Assembly (NCBI GenBank): GCA_030998225.1
Contig: JAPYXD010000553.1
Location: forward strand, 186,001-250,000
Length of the DNA: 64,000 nucleotides
Direction: 5' to 3'
Source: Diplolepis rosae
Taxonomy: Eukaryota > Arthropoda > Insecta > Hymenoptera > Diplolepididae
Positions 32,496-45,270 of the stretch are shown here, piece after piece. The translations under genes were made by a program, and so were the position numbers. The notes under the pieces were generated by a model that was given only the letters and a program-made list of their open reading frames with translations, ran no database searches and was not told the DNA's origin. Within the stretch, counting starts at the first letter, position 1; each line of letters begins with the position of its first letter.

Positions 32496-33150
32496 CCCAA
32501 AATCTATTGTAAGAGGACTCATCAAGGTGGAACTATGTTCCTATTATAGAATATTTGCATGTTTTTCCTTGTTATTTTTCAACAGAGAGGATGTTAAATA
32601 AGAGAAGATAAGATATAAACAACGTATTTTTATTTATTCATTTTTTGTCAAAACTTAAAAGGAAACGAACTGGTATGCCATAACTTGCATGTTGCTATCG
32701 AACGTTAAACATAAAACATGGCATCTTAGGAAACTTATAACATTTTGGTTATATCAATCACAGCGGGGTCAACTTAAAGAGATCAATCTTACATAGGACA
32801 ACACCCACTAAGTACGGGTACATCATCAAGGAGGTAACATTACATCAGGTAAGTACAAGAAAAGTATAACTTATTCTAAAATCAACTAAAACTACTTTTC
32901 CTTTTTCAGGCCCCACATCATTAGAAACTTCAAGAAATAAAATTTCTCCTTCGAACAGTTGCTTCAAAATGAACTTATATATATAACTTATATTTTTTAT
33001 TCATTTTTAGGTTCTACGTCATTAGAATAGTCAAACAAATTTACTGTAGCGAACAAAAGCTTCCTCACTTAAGGTCAGGTACTAGGTAAAGAAGGTAACT
33101 AGCATAAGATATCACCATGGTAAAGTATATCACATGGATACAGAATCAGT

Positions 33151-35331
33151 CTAAAAAGCAGGGTATCCGCAAAGTTTTTCCAACTGTTTATTTATTTCTT
33201 CAACTCCTCTCTCCTTCTCCTGAATTAACTTAAGTTTTTTCGTTTTCAGATCTTCAACTTCTTCCGTAAATCTCTTCTTCTTTACATCCTCCAGCGCCTT
33301 AGATTCCTTCTCAGTCTTTTGCTTTTTCAACGCTTCCCCGTACAATTCTCTTGAATTTCTGACTTTAAGAATCATGTTCTTTGGTATGTCGGCTAACTCA
33401 TCTAGACCCCCCATTGCATGAATTCCATCATAGACTTGTCTCTGAGCTACCAGAGATTCATTTTTTTGATTTTCAACGATAACCTCTTTGTTCAGGGAAA
33501 AACTTCGTTCGATGAATGCGTTCCCCTGACTGAGAATTAACACTTTCTTGAGAAAGCTCCAAAACCTGTCAGAACACTTATGATCAGCGACGACCCCTCT
33601 CCAAAAGTGATCAAGGCGCAGATTGTCTTTATCAAAGAGCTTGCATGCTTCTAGAAACGAAGTACTGACGCACAAATATTTGAACTCTTTTGCAATCTTA
33701 TCTCCATCTAATGCTGAGATCCAGTTCCGAGAGGCGAATGCCTCTAGAACAATGTCAAGCCTTTGGAAACATAAAGGATTTTTGGCTTGCTCTCTTCCAC
33801 CGAGCTGTTGTGCAATAAGAGATGGGTCACAGAAAGTGATCCCCCTGCATATTTTATACTTAATTGGGGACTTATCAAGCATTTTTTGGCAGATAGCTCT
33901 CACAATTTTAACGCAATCATGTTTGGAATCGAGTATTTCTTTTTCAGTCAAAGTAACTTTTCGCACCTCCAGTTTCAGTGAAAGTTGAAACTTGAAATCT
34001 TTGGGAAGAATGACATCGGCACTTTTGTCACTTAAGTCAATTTTCCACAGAGACTTAGTGGACATAACGTCTTTCTTCACAATCATCGACAACAGCGATA
34101 CAAGGACAGACTGCAACTCTGTGTATAAGAACGGTGCCATAGGTGCATCCCTCTGAAATGAGGTGAGGAAGGGCTCTATTTCTCCGGCAATGAGGGTAAA
34201 GAAAGCCGGTCGGCAAGGCATCAATTTGTCCTTCAGAGCATCCTTAACCACGCACCAGCTGTACGAGAGGATACCTCGATGGTCTGGATCTTCTTCGATA
34301 CCTTTCTTGAACAACTTCAAGTTTGGAAGGAGCTCCTTACCCCTGATGGCCTCAGATGCATTGCTAAGCCAACGTACGGCACAAAACTTCAGAGGCATGA
34401 GAGAGGATTTTGAGTGCCTAATCAGATCACTGCGCCTGGATGGGACATCTTTCAAGAGATTATACACGGCCCGAAGGAAGGATATAACATGCCATCCTGA
34501 TTTCTTATCAGCAAATCCTGATTTGAAAGCATTATTGACAACGTGGAGGCCACAACTTCCCATGAAGATAAACATAGGTTCCTTTTCATCTTTCACTTCC
34601 TTCAGGTAAGCTTCTAAGTCTTTAACTAGTTTTAAATTAACATTAGGTCCATCAATAGATAATTGAATCATCTTTCCTTTCAGAAGTTCTTTCAGTGAAG
34701 AGATCAGTGCTTTCAGCATATCCTCGGCTGTACTGTGACCCAAGAAGGCAGAAGTGAAGTACCTACTTGTGACCTCGCTTTTAACACAATTCCAGAACCT
34801 AACAGCAAGATCCATCTGTTGCTGCTGTGCATATTTGTTCAAACTCTCATCAAAGAAAAGTACAAATGCCTTAGCATCAGACACGTCTCGGAAAACAAGT
34901 TGATGAAAGTATGGAGCTAATCCAAACAAAACGTTGTACCCTATTTTGGTTCTTCCGAGCTGCATTTGTCTAGCAATGGCACTGTCGTGAAACATCTTGG
35001 GAAATACTCGAGTCGCCTTTCCTGCACTGTTCAAGCTAAGATGGGAAGTAACAGTAAACAAGCACCACCAAATTTCTGCTTTGACAATTTCGTCCTTCAT
35101 AATATACTTATCTAACCCCCGGACGGCACTGGTGGGAGCACAGTTGCACGAAATTTTGGCAGGAGCAACTGCAAATCCCACTACAGCGGAACAAGCTGTA
35201 TCCTTCGATGAGCCATTGTCTTCAGCGCCCTTTTCGGAGCTAGCGGTCACCGAGTTCGAGATTGCGTGGTCAACTGAACCTTCAACCATATCTAAAGGAT
35301 CATCCAATTCCCGGCCCTCGGAAGCCCGACC
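33151..35331 (-). CDS. hAT transposase, main exon
   Basis: The exon follows an acceptor (GTTGTTGCCTTTAG) and is open for 726 codons. hAT signatures occur in order: VFPKMFHDSAIARQMQLGRT, VLFFDESLN with the first Asp, LSIDGPNVNLKLV with the second Asp, GSCGLHVVNNAF (Cys-x2-His type), CAVRWLS (RW motif), and near the C-terminus GNAFIERSFSLNKEVIVENQ with the third acidic residue in the dimerisation region. A Lys/Glu-rich coiled tail follows. An intact frame of this length is rare in this window and implies recent activity. Confidence 0.88.
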   Translation of the reverse strand, partial: GRASEGRELDDPLDMVEGSVDHAISNSVTASSEKGAEDNGSSKDTACSAVVGFAVAPAKISCNCAPTSAVRGLDKYIMKDEIVKAEIWWCLFTVTSHLSLNSAGKATRVFPKMFHDSAIARQMQLGRTKIGYNVLFGLAPYFHQLVFRDVSDAKAFVLFFDESLNKYAQQQQMDLAVRFWNCVKSEVTSRYFTSAFLGHSTAEDMLKALISSLKELLKGKMIQLSIDGPNVNLKLVKDLEAYLKEVKDEKEPMFIFMGSCGLHVVNNAFKSGFADKKSGWHVISFLRAVYNLLKDVPSRRSDLIRHSKSSLMPLKFCAVRWLSNASEAIRGKELLPNLKLFKKGIEEDPDHRGILSYSWCVVKDALKDKLMPCRPAFFTLIAGEIEPFLTSFQRDAPMAPFLYTELQSVLVSLLSMIVKKDVMSTKSLWKIDLSDKSADVILPKDFKFQLSLKLEVRKVTLTEKEILDSKHDCVKIVRAICQKMLDKSPIKYKICRGITFCDPSLIAQQLGGREQAKNPLCFQRLDIVLEAFASRNWISALDGDKIAKEFKYLCVSTSFLEACKLFDKDNLRLDHFWRGVVADHKCSDRFWSFLKKVLILSQGNAFIERSFSLNKEVIVENQKNESLVAQRQVYDGIHAMGGLDELADIPKNMILKVRNSRELYGEALKKQKTEKESKALEDVKKKRFTEEVEDLKTKKLKLIQEKERGVEEINKQLEKLCGYPAF

Positions 35332-35672
35332 CTAAAGGCAACAACAGTTGGGAGCTTAAGAGTGAGAAGAAATCATAGGATATGCCACAGAGACCAGATA
35401 TGCTACACGACGTTAACGAGAGCGAAGCAGACAATAGGACTATTCCATAGGTTCACCCCTCAAAGGAAACAGAAATCAAAATGTAGAGGTTGGCCACGCC
35501 AGTAGCTGAGACTAGCGGTGGGAGTGGTTACGTTCTTCATCCATTAGACTGATGCTGGTAACCAGTGCGAACCAATTGGAGTGATCCGCAGAGGCAAGCG
35601 ACGTACGATCTTACGTTAACGTCGTGAGGCCTTTGGTACCAACTTGTTTGAAATACCCAGCAGATGACTTAC

Positions 35673-35930
35673 TTGGATTTGAACGATTGATTGGCCTTGT
35701 GCAACAAAAAGGCCGACGCCATAGTTCCCTTCCTTGACGCGAACGGCTTTCTGATGTCCCTTTCCTAATATATGGCTAGTCACAGCTCTCTTCCCCATGT
35801 TACTCAGATTCAAAACCTTGTTATGGCAGACTTTGCAAATGGCGAGATTCCGATCTTACGGGTGCGGAGCAATGGCATCCTTAAACTCGGCAATCCACTC
35901 CAATTTGAAGAAAGTATTCTTGAGGGCCAT
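35673..35930 (-). pseudogene. hAT transposase, BED-finger exon with one stop
   Basis: From ATG 35930 (just after TTTCAG) the frame reads a BED-type zinc finger: LAICKVCHNKVLNLSN and AVTSHILGKGHQKAV (Cys-x2-Cys then His-x-His spacing). It ends with QIQ at a perfect GTAAGT donor (35672). Donor and acceptor are both phase 0, giving a 341-base intron. A single TAA at 35856-35858 (codon 25) is the only lesion seen. With exon 2 the protein would be 812 residues. Confidence 0.75.
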
Positions 35931-37129
35931 CTGAAATTGGAATAAAGTACGATAGGCTTCTTTAACGCAGGTCGGAATTTACGTGTGGTTTTGCCCTTCT
36001 CCTTTCCACTCTGGCTGTACCCAAAAATCTTCGATGCGTAAGTCCAGAATACTGATGTGCCGTGACCGCTGTTACCGCGTCACTGACGGCAAATTTTTCT
36101 TTTACGTAAAAATTTACCGTAATTGGTAACTTTTTGGTAATTGTGGTAATTCTCATAATATAAAATTTGTTTTTGATGCTAACCACTAAAATTGAAAAAT
36201 TATCAATCTTCATTAACCAAATAATATATTTCACAAAGTTATTGTAGCGAAATTTATTTGTAAATATTGAAAAAAGTGATGACTTCTGAGAAGTGCAGAC
36301 GACAATGACAATGCCGACATAGTGCTGTCTGCTGTTGTTTGTCTTTGGCGTGTGAAATGTGATGTAAATCAGATTGTTTATTTATTTAAATGTAAGTATT
36401 TTAAGTCTTTATTGTAAATACAATAGAAAATGCACTTCTATATAAGCATTCTTACTAGATGAAAATTATACGCTTATGGTTGTATTCATAACCTGAAAAC
36501 TGTAATTTTCTTTAGGCTATACTTTTTCATGCCCTTAATAGGCTATAGTTATGCTCACATTTTCAAGTGCAATATATTTGAGTATTATTGTGATTGTTAA
36601 ATATACCAGATTATTTAAAATTACGTATGAAACATTCTTTTGCAAATCGTACGGATTTAAAAAAAAATTCTGCCCGCTTCGCGAGCACATTCTCATCGCG
36701 CGCAGCCCGCTTCACTCGCAAGTTGAGCGCGCCTACGGCGCGCGATTTGATCGTCACGCTTCACGCTCCGTTCTTTTTGGACCTCGCGCTTAACGCTCGG
36801 TTTTGTGCTCTTCACATACGTTCAAGTTTATTTATTATAATTTGATACTGAAGCTCAAACCAATTTTATAATAGTATTACAGATGATGTGAATTACATAT
36901 TTTCTCGAAGTCACTAAATTTGTTTTTGAGTTTGAGTGAAACAGGAAATTCAATTTATTTAAGGCTCTATCGGCCTTAAGGAACACATTCTCATCATGAC
37001 ACTCGCGCTTCGCGCTCGATTTTCTGTATACATTTCTGTAACTTTCTAATAAACATATCACATATTTAACTGGAAAATGGAATTTTGATAGTGACTTTTT
37101 AAAATTTTTAACATGCTGTAACATTTTCA

Positions 37130-37598
37130 ATTTTGGTTAAATCGAAAAATGTTATTGAGATAATTAGTAGAGATTTATGAGCACTATCAAAAACCAGTTT
37201 TAGAATTTTTGATTTTTTCAAAAACATAAAAGAAGTGCTCAATCCCTCAATTTTGGTTGAATGTGGCTGGTTAAGGTAGTTCGTTTACGAAAATTAGACC
37301 TCAGGCAAAAATAGATAATTTTGCTTTCTAGAATAGCCATATTGTTATTGAAGGGATAATTTGAAAGAAAAGAGATTATTTTCCATGAAAAAAAGCTCAA
37401 TTGAATCTGATAACTCTATCGAGAGGTATCGAGTATACGACCTACTACAGACAGACAGAGAGACAGACAGACAGACACTTTCGTAAAAACCATTTTTTCT
37501 GGCTCAGAGGGTCTCCAGACGTAAAGATTTGATGAAAATTTCGAAAGTAATTTTTCACATAAAACTAATACCTTCTCATCCATGATGAGAATGTAAAA
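37130..37598 (+). repeat. dispersed repeat, copy A
   Basis: Matches the reverse complement of 55690-56130 in order, including GAGCACTATC, GCTCAATCCCTCAATTTTGG and ACCTTCTCATCCATGATGAG-type blocks. It carries a GACA microsatellite at 37444-37474. It ends where the palindrome starts. Confidence 0.65.
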
Positions 37599-38590
37599 AT
37601 TGTTCACATTTTTAAAAGTCTTAAATTTTTTTCTGTGGCATCTTTTTATTAATTTAATCGACATGCATATCAAGATTTTCGAAAGAAAACTTTTTTTTGA
37701 GAGATATATTAATTTAAACTTTTGATAAAATTGGACAAAATGCTAAATTCTCTTGTGCGAAAAATTCATTATCTCCGGTTGAAATAATTAAATCGATTTT
37801 GGGTTTGTTTAATTTTTTAGCCTATTACGTTAGGTTTCCAGATAAATAATTTTATAATTTTTATTTTGTTCATTAACTACAGTTATAAGTAGTTTAATTG
37901 TTTAAACAATTTTCGCATGTTTGCCCCCTCAGTGAAAAAATGTGGAAAAAGAACTATCATATGCGCTATGTCACAATATAACTAGCGCATTTTTAATAAA
38001 AGTGGAGACTCAATTAGATCAGAAGATATTGAATATTTTTGAACGCGCGACCTGTTTAATCATGTACGAGTCGAATAAAAGCACATTATGTCTCGAAGGA
38101 AGGCTAGTTGCGGCTTGACTCAAACATGATTAAACAGGTCGCGCGCTCAAAAATATTCAATATCTTCTGATCTAATTGAGTCTCCACTTTTATTAAAAAT
38201 GCGCTAGTTATATTGTGACATAGCGCATATGATAGTTCTTTTTCCACATTTTTTCACTGAGGGGGCAAACATGCGAAAATTGTTTAAACAATTAAACTAC
38301 TTATAACTGTATTTAATGAACAAAATAAAAATTATAAAAATATTTATCTGGAAACCTAACGTAATAGGCTAAAAAATGAAACAAACCCGAAATCGATTTA
38401 ATTATTTCAACCGGAGATAATGAATTTTTAGCACAAGAGAATATAGCATTTTGTCCAATTTTATCAAAAGTTTAAATTAATATATCTCTCAAAAAAAAAT
38501 TTTCTTTCGAAAATCCTGATATGCGTGTCGATTAAATTAATAAAAAGATGCCACAGAATAAAATTTAAGACTTTTAAAAATGTGAACAAT
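37599..38590. repeat. 992-bp near-perfect palindrome
   Basis: Arms 37599-38072 and 38117-38590 are both 474 bases long and nearly identical when inverted, with a spacer of 44 bases. Differences are scattered single bases. There is no coding sequence. Such a structure would give a long double-stranded hairpin if transcribed. Confidence 0.85.
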
Positions 38591-39228
38591 CTTTTTTTTT
38601 TAAATCCGTACAATTTGCAAACGAATGTCCCATATAAGTTTCAATAAAAGTTTATGTAATATTTTTTTTTCAATTCTCATTTCATAATTAGTTTATACAT
38701 GCTTGTTATACAATATCCATTTTTTCGCATGATATAGTCAAAGATGTTAGCATTTAAGGTTATGTTTGACAGAATAGAGTGATGAAGTTTCGTTGTTCTT
38801 ATTTCCAAATTACTTTATAGACATTGATTCTTATTATAGCTACTTTTCTTTTGAAAAAAAGTATTCCAGCACGTCATCCTTCAAAAATTTTCGTCAATAA
38901 CAGAGTAAATAACGAATTACCATTTTTGCTGCCGATCTACCGAATTACAGTAAGAAATTACTAGTGACCAAAAAATGGCGGTATCGGCACATCACTAGTC
39001 CAGAAGCAAAGGCTGAGCCATGTTTGCCTAGCAAGAGGAGCACTTACTGTCACTTAGCCGTAAGAATGTGAAACCACGCGAGTTTACGCAGAACGTGGAA
39101 GTTTTCGTCACCCGTGTGGATCTGCACACAATCAAACGCGCGTGTCAGTGTGTCCCCAGTTTGTCGCTTCGATTTCACGCTGTCGACTATTGAACGAAGA
39201 TCGAGACATTATGTTTCTCTCGACTTCG

Positions 39229-40429
39229 TTCAAACATATTTAAAACGACTAAATAGATAATTTAAGAAATTACCTTCCTTTTTTAGATATTTAAAAAAAC
39301 CTTCACCTGAAACAAAATATAGATTTATATATTCTTTAGTATTGTAAATAAACTATTTCAAATAAAAAATTATCCCTCAAATAATTTATATTAAAATGTT
39401 ATAAATATAAAGAACATGAATTGTATTTAAATTTACACACGAAATTACAAAATAAGATTTTTTTGATAGAAAGCAACATAAAAAATCATTAAATTCCAAT
39501 AAAATATTTTTAAAGTTTTTGAAATATGTAACATTTTTTATGAAATGTCGTTTTCGAATCCCAAGTGCGAATAACATTTTATTATATTTTGTCAATATAT
39601 TAGTGTAAATAAAGGGTTAAAATATTTAATAAATATATATACACTATATTTAAATATGCATACAAAATAAGACTAAAATTTCAAGGTATGAATCAAAATT
39701 ACTAATTATTTAACGCATTTTTTTGAATGATAGTTTTATCGATAAACATTACGGAAATCCCTGTTAAAATTAACATTTTTAAGAAAATTCCTTATTTTAT
39801 TAGGTTAACAGGCATTCCCTAGCGAATTTATAAGTTGCACACGCAGAAAAAAGTGTAGTAAAATTTACAGGAAGTTCAGTACATATTTTTACAAATTATA
39901 TTTTGAGTAGATATGTTACCAGAAATCTGGTCCAATTAACAGTTTTTTATACAGTTCACTTAACTTCCAGTGACATCTACCAAACTTTATTTTTTCGTAT
40001 CTGATAGATTTCACTGGAAATGTTACATATTTCAAAAACTTTAAAAAATATTTTATTGGAATTTAATGTTTTTTCATGTTACTTTCTACCAAAAAATCTT
40101 ATTGTGTAATTTTGTGGTTAAATTTAAATACAATTTATGTTCTTTATATTTATAAAATTTTAATATAAAGTATTTTAGGCATAATATTTTATTTGAAATA
40201 GTTTATTTACAATACTAAAAAAATATATTAATCTATATTTTATTTGGAAGCTTTTAACATTTATTAAACTATACATTTTACTGAAATTTTTTTTCTTAAG
40301 TGTTTGAATTATCCTGAAATTCGAAAAAAATCTTTTAGATATCCATTTTAGGCGAAGGTTTTTCAAAATATCTAAAAAAAGAAGGTAATTTCTCAAATTA
40401 TCTATTTAGTCATATCAAATATGTTGTCT
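39229..40429. mobile_element. foldback element with about 330-bp arms
   Basis: Left arm (39231-39560) and right arm (40025-40428) are inverted copies, e.g. GACTAAATAGATAATTT and its complement near the ends. ACTTCG stands at both borders (39223-39228, 40430-40435), a likely 6-bp target duplication. No coding region. Confidence 0.6.
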
Positions 40430-40486
40430 ACTTCGCGCCACGTTTGCACAAAGTGGAAACATAATTTCTCGATCTTAGCTCAACAC

Positions 40487-42072
40487 AGTGTCTCATGAAC
40501 GTGCGATTTTTCGGCCCCCACCACGTTCCCATCTGGGAGAAACACATGCAAACGTGGCGTGTCAGTGTGTCGGCTCTGCTACACGCTGCGGTCACCAGCT
40601 TCGTGTAAAGCCGAAGGTGCACGAAGACGGACTTCGTTACAATGCTTGAGTGTTCAAATCTTGTTACAATTTGACAAGATTTTATGGAGGAGTGCAATCT
40701 TTTGGATGAAATATTTTGTAGTTCTTAATTTGTCTGTCCGTCTGAAATCGTAGTAAGATTTGAACAGTAAACAACAAATTTTCCAATAGAATTCAGGATC
40801 AATAATAATTGATTCAGGAAATACTTCAACTCTGTAGAGCATTTTTGTATTTCGAATTCAAAATGTGTGCTTAAGCCACAAAAAAGTAAGCTGAAAATGT
40901 AGATATAAAACTAATTATGTCATGTTTATGTCTTCTTAATGGAAAATACTTTGCATATAATTCTCTAATTCGATATTTTTTTAATGTATGAACATTCAAG
41001 AAATTGATAAATATTCCATCTTTTTATAGGAACTAAAAATTTCCGGATAATGCTTTGATTGAGAAAGCTAAAAATTTGTCAAATATTGATATAAATTGCA
41101 ATTTTACAATTGCATTATTTTTCAAATATTTTAACATCTCTTCAATCTTGATAATTCTTACAGAAGTTTATTTCATGTGAGTGACTTTTTCTTTTTCTAA
41201 TGAAAGATTTCGTAATTCTAAATTCGGCCCAATTCGTAACATTGTAAAAAGATTTTAAAACTTCATAAAAATTTTTTTTCTGTACTATTCAAAGTCAATA
41301 AATATTCAATGTTTGGAATCGACATATTAAGTAAATGATTTTTAATTTCTGGGAATAAACTGCTTTAATAAGACAATCTTTCTTCTTTGTGAGAAATCTC
41401 AATTTTAAAATTAAAATTCTACGCATAGGATACAAAAACATAATATGAAAATACTTTTATTACAGAATTTTGAAATATACAAGTTGACCAATTTTTAATC
41501 GAGTAAATCGGCTACTTTAAGCAAAAAATTATGTTAAAAATATTTTATCAAAAAAAAATAAGACACATTAAGTTACGGTTTAAAATCCACATTCATAGAT
41601 TGATGGTAAAAGCAGTTTAAAGTTTTTTAATCTTACGTTTTATTGACGTATGCACAGACTTTTAATCAGATAAATGAAATGCTTTATAGAAAGTCAAAAT
41701 TTTCTTATTACTGCACTTAATCAAATTTATAAAGTAAAAATATTTTTTAATTGATGCTTTCACTCAATTCTTTAAACATTCATTAATTGAAATACTTTCA
41801 TTACTTAGTAAAATACTATGAAGACTTGCTTTTTAAATTAAAGCGAAAACTTTTAAAACCTTTAACAACCGGTTGCATAGATTCTGCTCTAATCTTGGAC
41901 GCAATTAGAGAAATAGGTTTTTTTGCTTTTTTTAGATCTAGTTTTTGCCTTAAACATAAAAGAAAGAAAACACATTTGAAATATTAAAATAAAAAAGCTG
42001 GTTCATTCTTAGAGAATCCCAAATATTCTGAAATAAAACTCCTTTCCACACCACCACGGAGGTAGAGTTTAC
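40487..42072 (+). repeat. left arm of a long inverted duplication
   Basis: Inverted counterpart of 45552-47692. The outermost 170 bases (GATTTTTCGGCCCCCACCAC and following) resemble the 5' region of the larger hAT. 40655-40925 is not shared with the other arm. Confidence 0.7.
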
Positions 42073-42881
42073 TAGTAATAGTTCAATAAATTTTATGTAC
42101 TCTAAATAAATTTTTTCGTAATTGCAGAAAACTTATTCCAAATACAAAAATTTTATCTTTAAATGTACACGATAATTAATTATAAAAATCGTTCGAATTT
42201 GAAATTCAAGGACTTGTACACACTTTCAAGGCACATCGTTTTTCCTTTTGCAAAAATTTTTAAAACTTCTAATTTTTCAAGTAATTGGGAGAAGTACATT
42301 TAAAAAAAAAATTGTTTTCTCTACTTCCACTCGCGCTAGCTTAACGAATTTTCAGAATTTTACGATTTTATTAATATTGTATTAAGTGTCTACATTTTCT
42401 GAAACTATCTACAGGAGAAAAATTTTAATACTTTAGTAAAGAAAGTTTTCTGAAAAGTTGTAGCTCAATCAGATTAATAGCCAAAAAGTTACCAATGTTT
42501 TAAATCGCAAACGAACGGTATAGAGGTCAAATTGGAGACGAAAACAAATAATAATAGCAACCTTCTTTTGTTTTCTTCTAAGATATACTTGATTCTCGCT
42601 TTATGCGTTATTTGAGAAGGCAAGAGTGTGGATTCTTCATATTTTTATCGTAATTCCTTATTGAAAACGGCAAAAGTAAGAATATTATATTATTATTTGG
42701 TGATACGTGAGTGCTCTTACGTACGTTATTGTTTGATGCTTGTGGGTAAGTTTATTTTGTGAAACTTAATTTGTGTGCAGATTACAAATTATTCACATTC
42801 GCTTAATTTTATCGACTTTTCATCTTATTAATTCTTTTCAAATAATTCTGTTTTCCTTCGTCGTATAATTTATTGTTCACG
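42073..42881. other. 5' flank of the second hAT transposase
   Basis: AT-rich and non-coding. It may hold the promoter; no motif is convincing. Confidence 0.35.
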
Positions 42882-45077
42882 ATGAGTAATCCGGTTGACC
42901 CAAATTCGAGTGTTTTGAAGGACAGCCAGGTTCAAACGAAGGTTGACCACCGTTCGAACTCTGGTTCAAACGAATGTCAACCCGCTAGAAAAGTCATGAA
43001 AAATGCAAAAAACTTTCAGTTGGGATGGTTTGAGGAATTTCCGTCGTGGAGAGAGTGGGTGGTTACATTAGCAGATGAAACAAGATTTCATTGCAAAATT
43101 TGCAATAAAACGTTGCTATGTGGCAAATCGGAAATTGAAAAGCATGAAGCATCTTAGCACACAGAAAGAAGCAAGAGTTTTCAAATAAATTAGAATGTTA
43201 TGGAGTAGTAAGTGAAAATTCTTCTAATGTAACTGCCAATTCTTACAGTTTTGAACCTTGTGTAGCAAGTTCTTCTGCTTCAGAATTCACAAATTCCACG
43301 ATTCCGGAAAGTGTTACTTTCAAACAGAAAGTACAAGAAGCAGAGATTAGGATTAGTACATTTTTCGTAGAGCATAATTTACCATTCGCGATTTCATCAG
43401 AATTGATAGGACTTTTCCAAGATATGGAACCTTCGGTTTTAAAAGACGTTAGATTGAGCCACACTAAAATGGTCCTAGTTGTAAATAACGTCGTATGTGC
43501 TGCTGAAACTGATCGCATGGCAAATATTTTGCGTAAGCAATCATTTTCAGTGTACGAAGACGAAACGACCGACAGGACTCTAGAAAAGTGGCTGTCATTA
43601 ATGGTTCGATATTCGATATTCGATATTCCAGCTTATTAATGTAAATGCTTCGGATTGTTCTGCCTCTAAAATTTTTGATGCGTTCGAAAAAGCATTGTCC
43701 GGGCAAAAAATCCCTTTATCTAATATCTGTGCTTTAGCTTGTGATAATGCACAGGTGATGGTCGGCAATAGGTCCTCATTTAAAACAAAATTAAAGGAAA
43801 AAAGTACCCGTTTAATTGTTTTCCCGTGTGTCTCGCATTCGTCAGCAATTGTAGCAAAATATGCTTATGCCACAATCCCAGATGTACAGGATTTAATCAA
43901 AGATTTGCCAGCTTTTCTTAATGCTAGCTCCAAGCGAACGGCTATTTTTCGATCGATTGTTTTGGAATTAGGAAATGACTAACAACAAATTCCTAGTCAT
44001 TCTGAAACTCGCTGGCTTGTCCGCTATCGATGCATAGATATTATAATAAAGAATTGGGAAGTTATTCTTCAGTATCTTATGGTCCTCGTATCTGAGAAGG
44101 TAGAGAAGGCCAAAGACTTGTTAGGAAAAATGCAGAGTCCTTTGACACTCGCATATTTCCTATTCTTGAAATTTACCTTGAATAGGTTCAACGTATACAA
44201 TGCGAAATTTCAAAGTCGCGAAACAATGGTTCTGGAACTCCAGCCAAACTCGGCTAAATTCTTCGTATGGATTCTTAGCAGTTATTTGAAAGAGGGTCTT
44301 CTTCAACCGAATTTATTCTTTCAAATCATTAGAAATGTTAACTTTGCAGATCCTAGTAATCAAAAGCCGCTTCAAGACATTGACGTTGGTAAGGAAACGC
44401 GAGAATATTTCCAGCAGCAACTTACAAACAAGAAATTGCAAATAGTAGAAGTTGATCTATTTCTTCGTAATTGCTTGAAATTTTATGTCACAGCATGCGA
44501 AGAAATTCGCAATCGACTTCCTTTTGATGACATCTTTTTGTCTTGCGTTGCTGTTTTCCGGCCTCAAGTAGCTTTCTATGCTGATCGAAGCGAAACTTTT
44601 CCTAGGGTCTGGAAAGTTTGTCAAGATTTAGGGTCGTTTGATAGAATAGGTGTACAAAAAGAGTGGGATTCTTTACTCAAAATCAGACAGGAACTCAAAG
44701 AAAAGTGGTCGAATTTATCTTTTGACGAAATGTGGTCTAGTATCGGTGTATCTTCGACGAGTACAGGAGAAAAACTTTTTCCAAATTTGACCTCAGTATT
44801 GAATCATGTTCGGAGTCTTCCTCATTCAAATGCTGAGGCGGAGCGAGGTTTCTCCATACTCACGGACGCGAAAACTCCCAAAAGAAATCGCTTAGGAAAC
44901 AGGACGGTCAACTCAATTTGTGTTACTCGATCAGCCCTAAAGGCGAGAGCTGAAACAGCCAGAACAACGAGCATCACTTCGAAGCATTTGCAATTAATGA
45001 CCGAAAATCTATATGAGATGGCAGAAAGTGATAGGGAAAGTGGTTTGTCGCTCTTCGCTCACGAAGGAGAGGATTAA
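42882..45077 (+). pseudogene. second hAT transposase, broken by frameshifts and a stop
   Basis: ATG 42882 begins a segment with a zinc finger, FHCKICNKTLLCGKSEIEKH. After a stop at 43155-43157 the next frame carries VYEDETTDRTLEKWLSLMVR (first Asp), then ALACDNAQVMVGN (second Asp) and FPCVSHSSAIVAK (Cys-x2-His). A stop at 43979-43981 precedes SETRWLVRYRC (RW motif). The last 333 codons (44079-45077) are intact and end with PHSNAEAERGFSILTDAKTP, the hAT dimerisation region. At least two frameshifts and one stop make it inactive. It is a different hAT lineage from the 33-36 kb one. Confidence 0.82.
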
Positions 45078-45089
45078 TTCTAATGGCTA

Positions 45090-45270
45090 AGGCATGGCGT
45101 TAATCAATTTCAAACCCCTTTCTTACTCACAAAATAATGACATTTTATTTTTTATATCAGAGATACGTTCTTTATTCCTTTCTTCGCGTGCCTCGGGTAT
45201 GGAAATTGTTTAGTTTTAATTATTATTTTGTGAGTAAGAAAACATACTGAAATTGACTAATATCACGCTT
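45090..45270. repeat. inverted repeat after the second hAT gene
   Basis: TTTCTTACTCACAAAATAAT (45119) and its exact complement (45222-45241) form a perfect 20-bp stem; weaker pairing extends about 30 bases outward (AATCAATTTCA with TGAAATTGACT). A small MITE or a 3'-end hairpin. Confidence 0.55.

Larger units (their letters stand above)
36049..38996. mobile_element. hAT-like non-autonomous element with 8-bp target duplication
   Basis: AGTCCAGA occurs exactly at both borders (36041-36048, 38997-39004). The ends share GATGTGCCG (ACTGATGTGCCG left, AGTGATGTGCCG read inverted at right), followed by GGTAATT-rich subterminal sequence. It lies just upstream of the transposase exon of the larger hAT, and so interrupts its 5' side. 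No transposase inside; it contains the palindrome listed next and a GC-rich CGCTTCGCGCTCG-type repeat at 36680-36800. Confidence 0.75.

Noticed and set aside
33623..35335. Plus-strand frames over the 33-35 kb region
   Set aside because: Antisense shadows of the hAT transposase exon.
37437..37475. CRISPR-like short repeats (GACA words)
   Set aside because: Simple microsatellite without spacers, in a eukaryotic genome.
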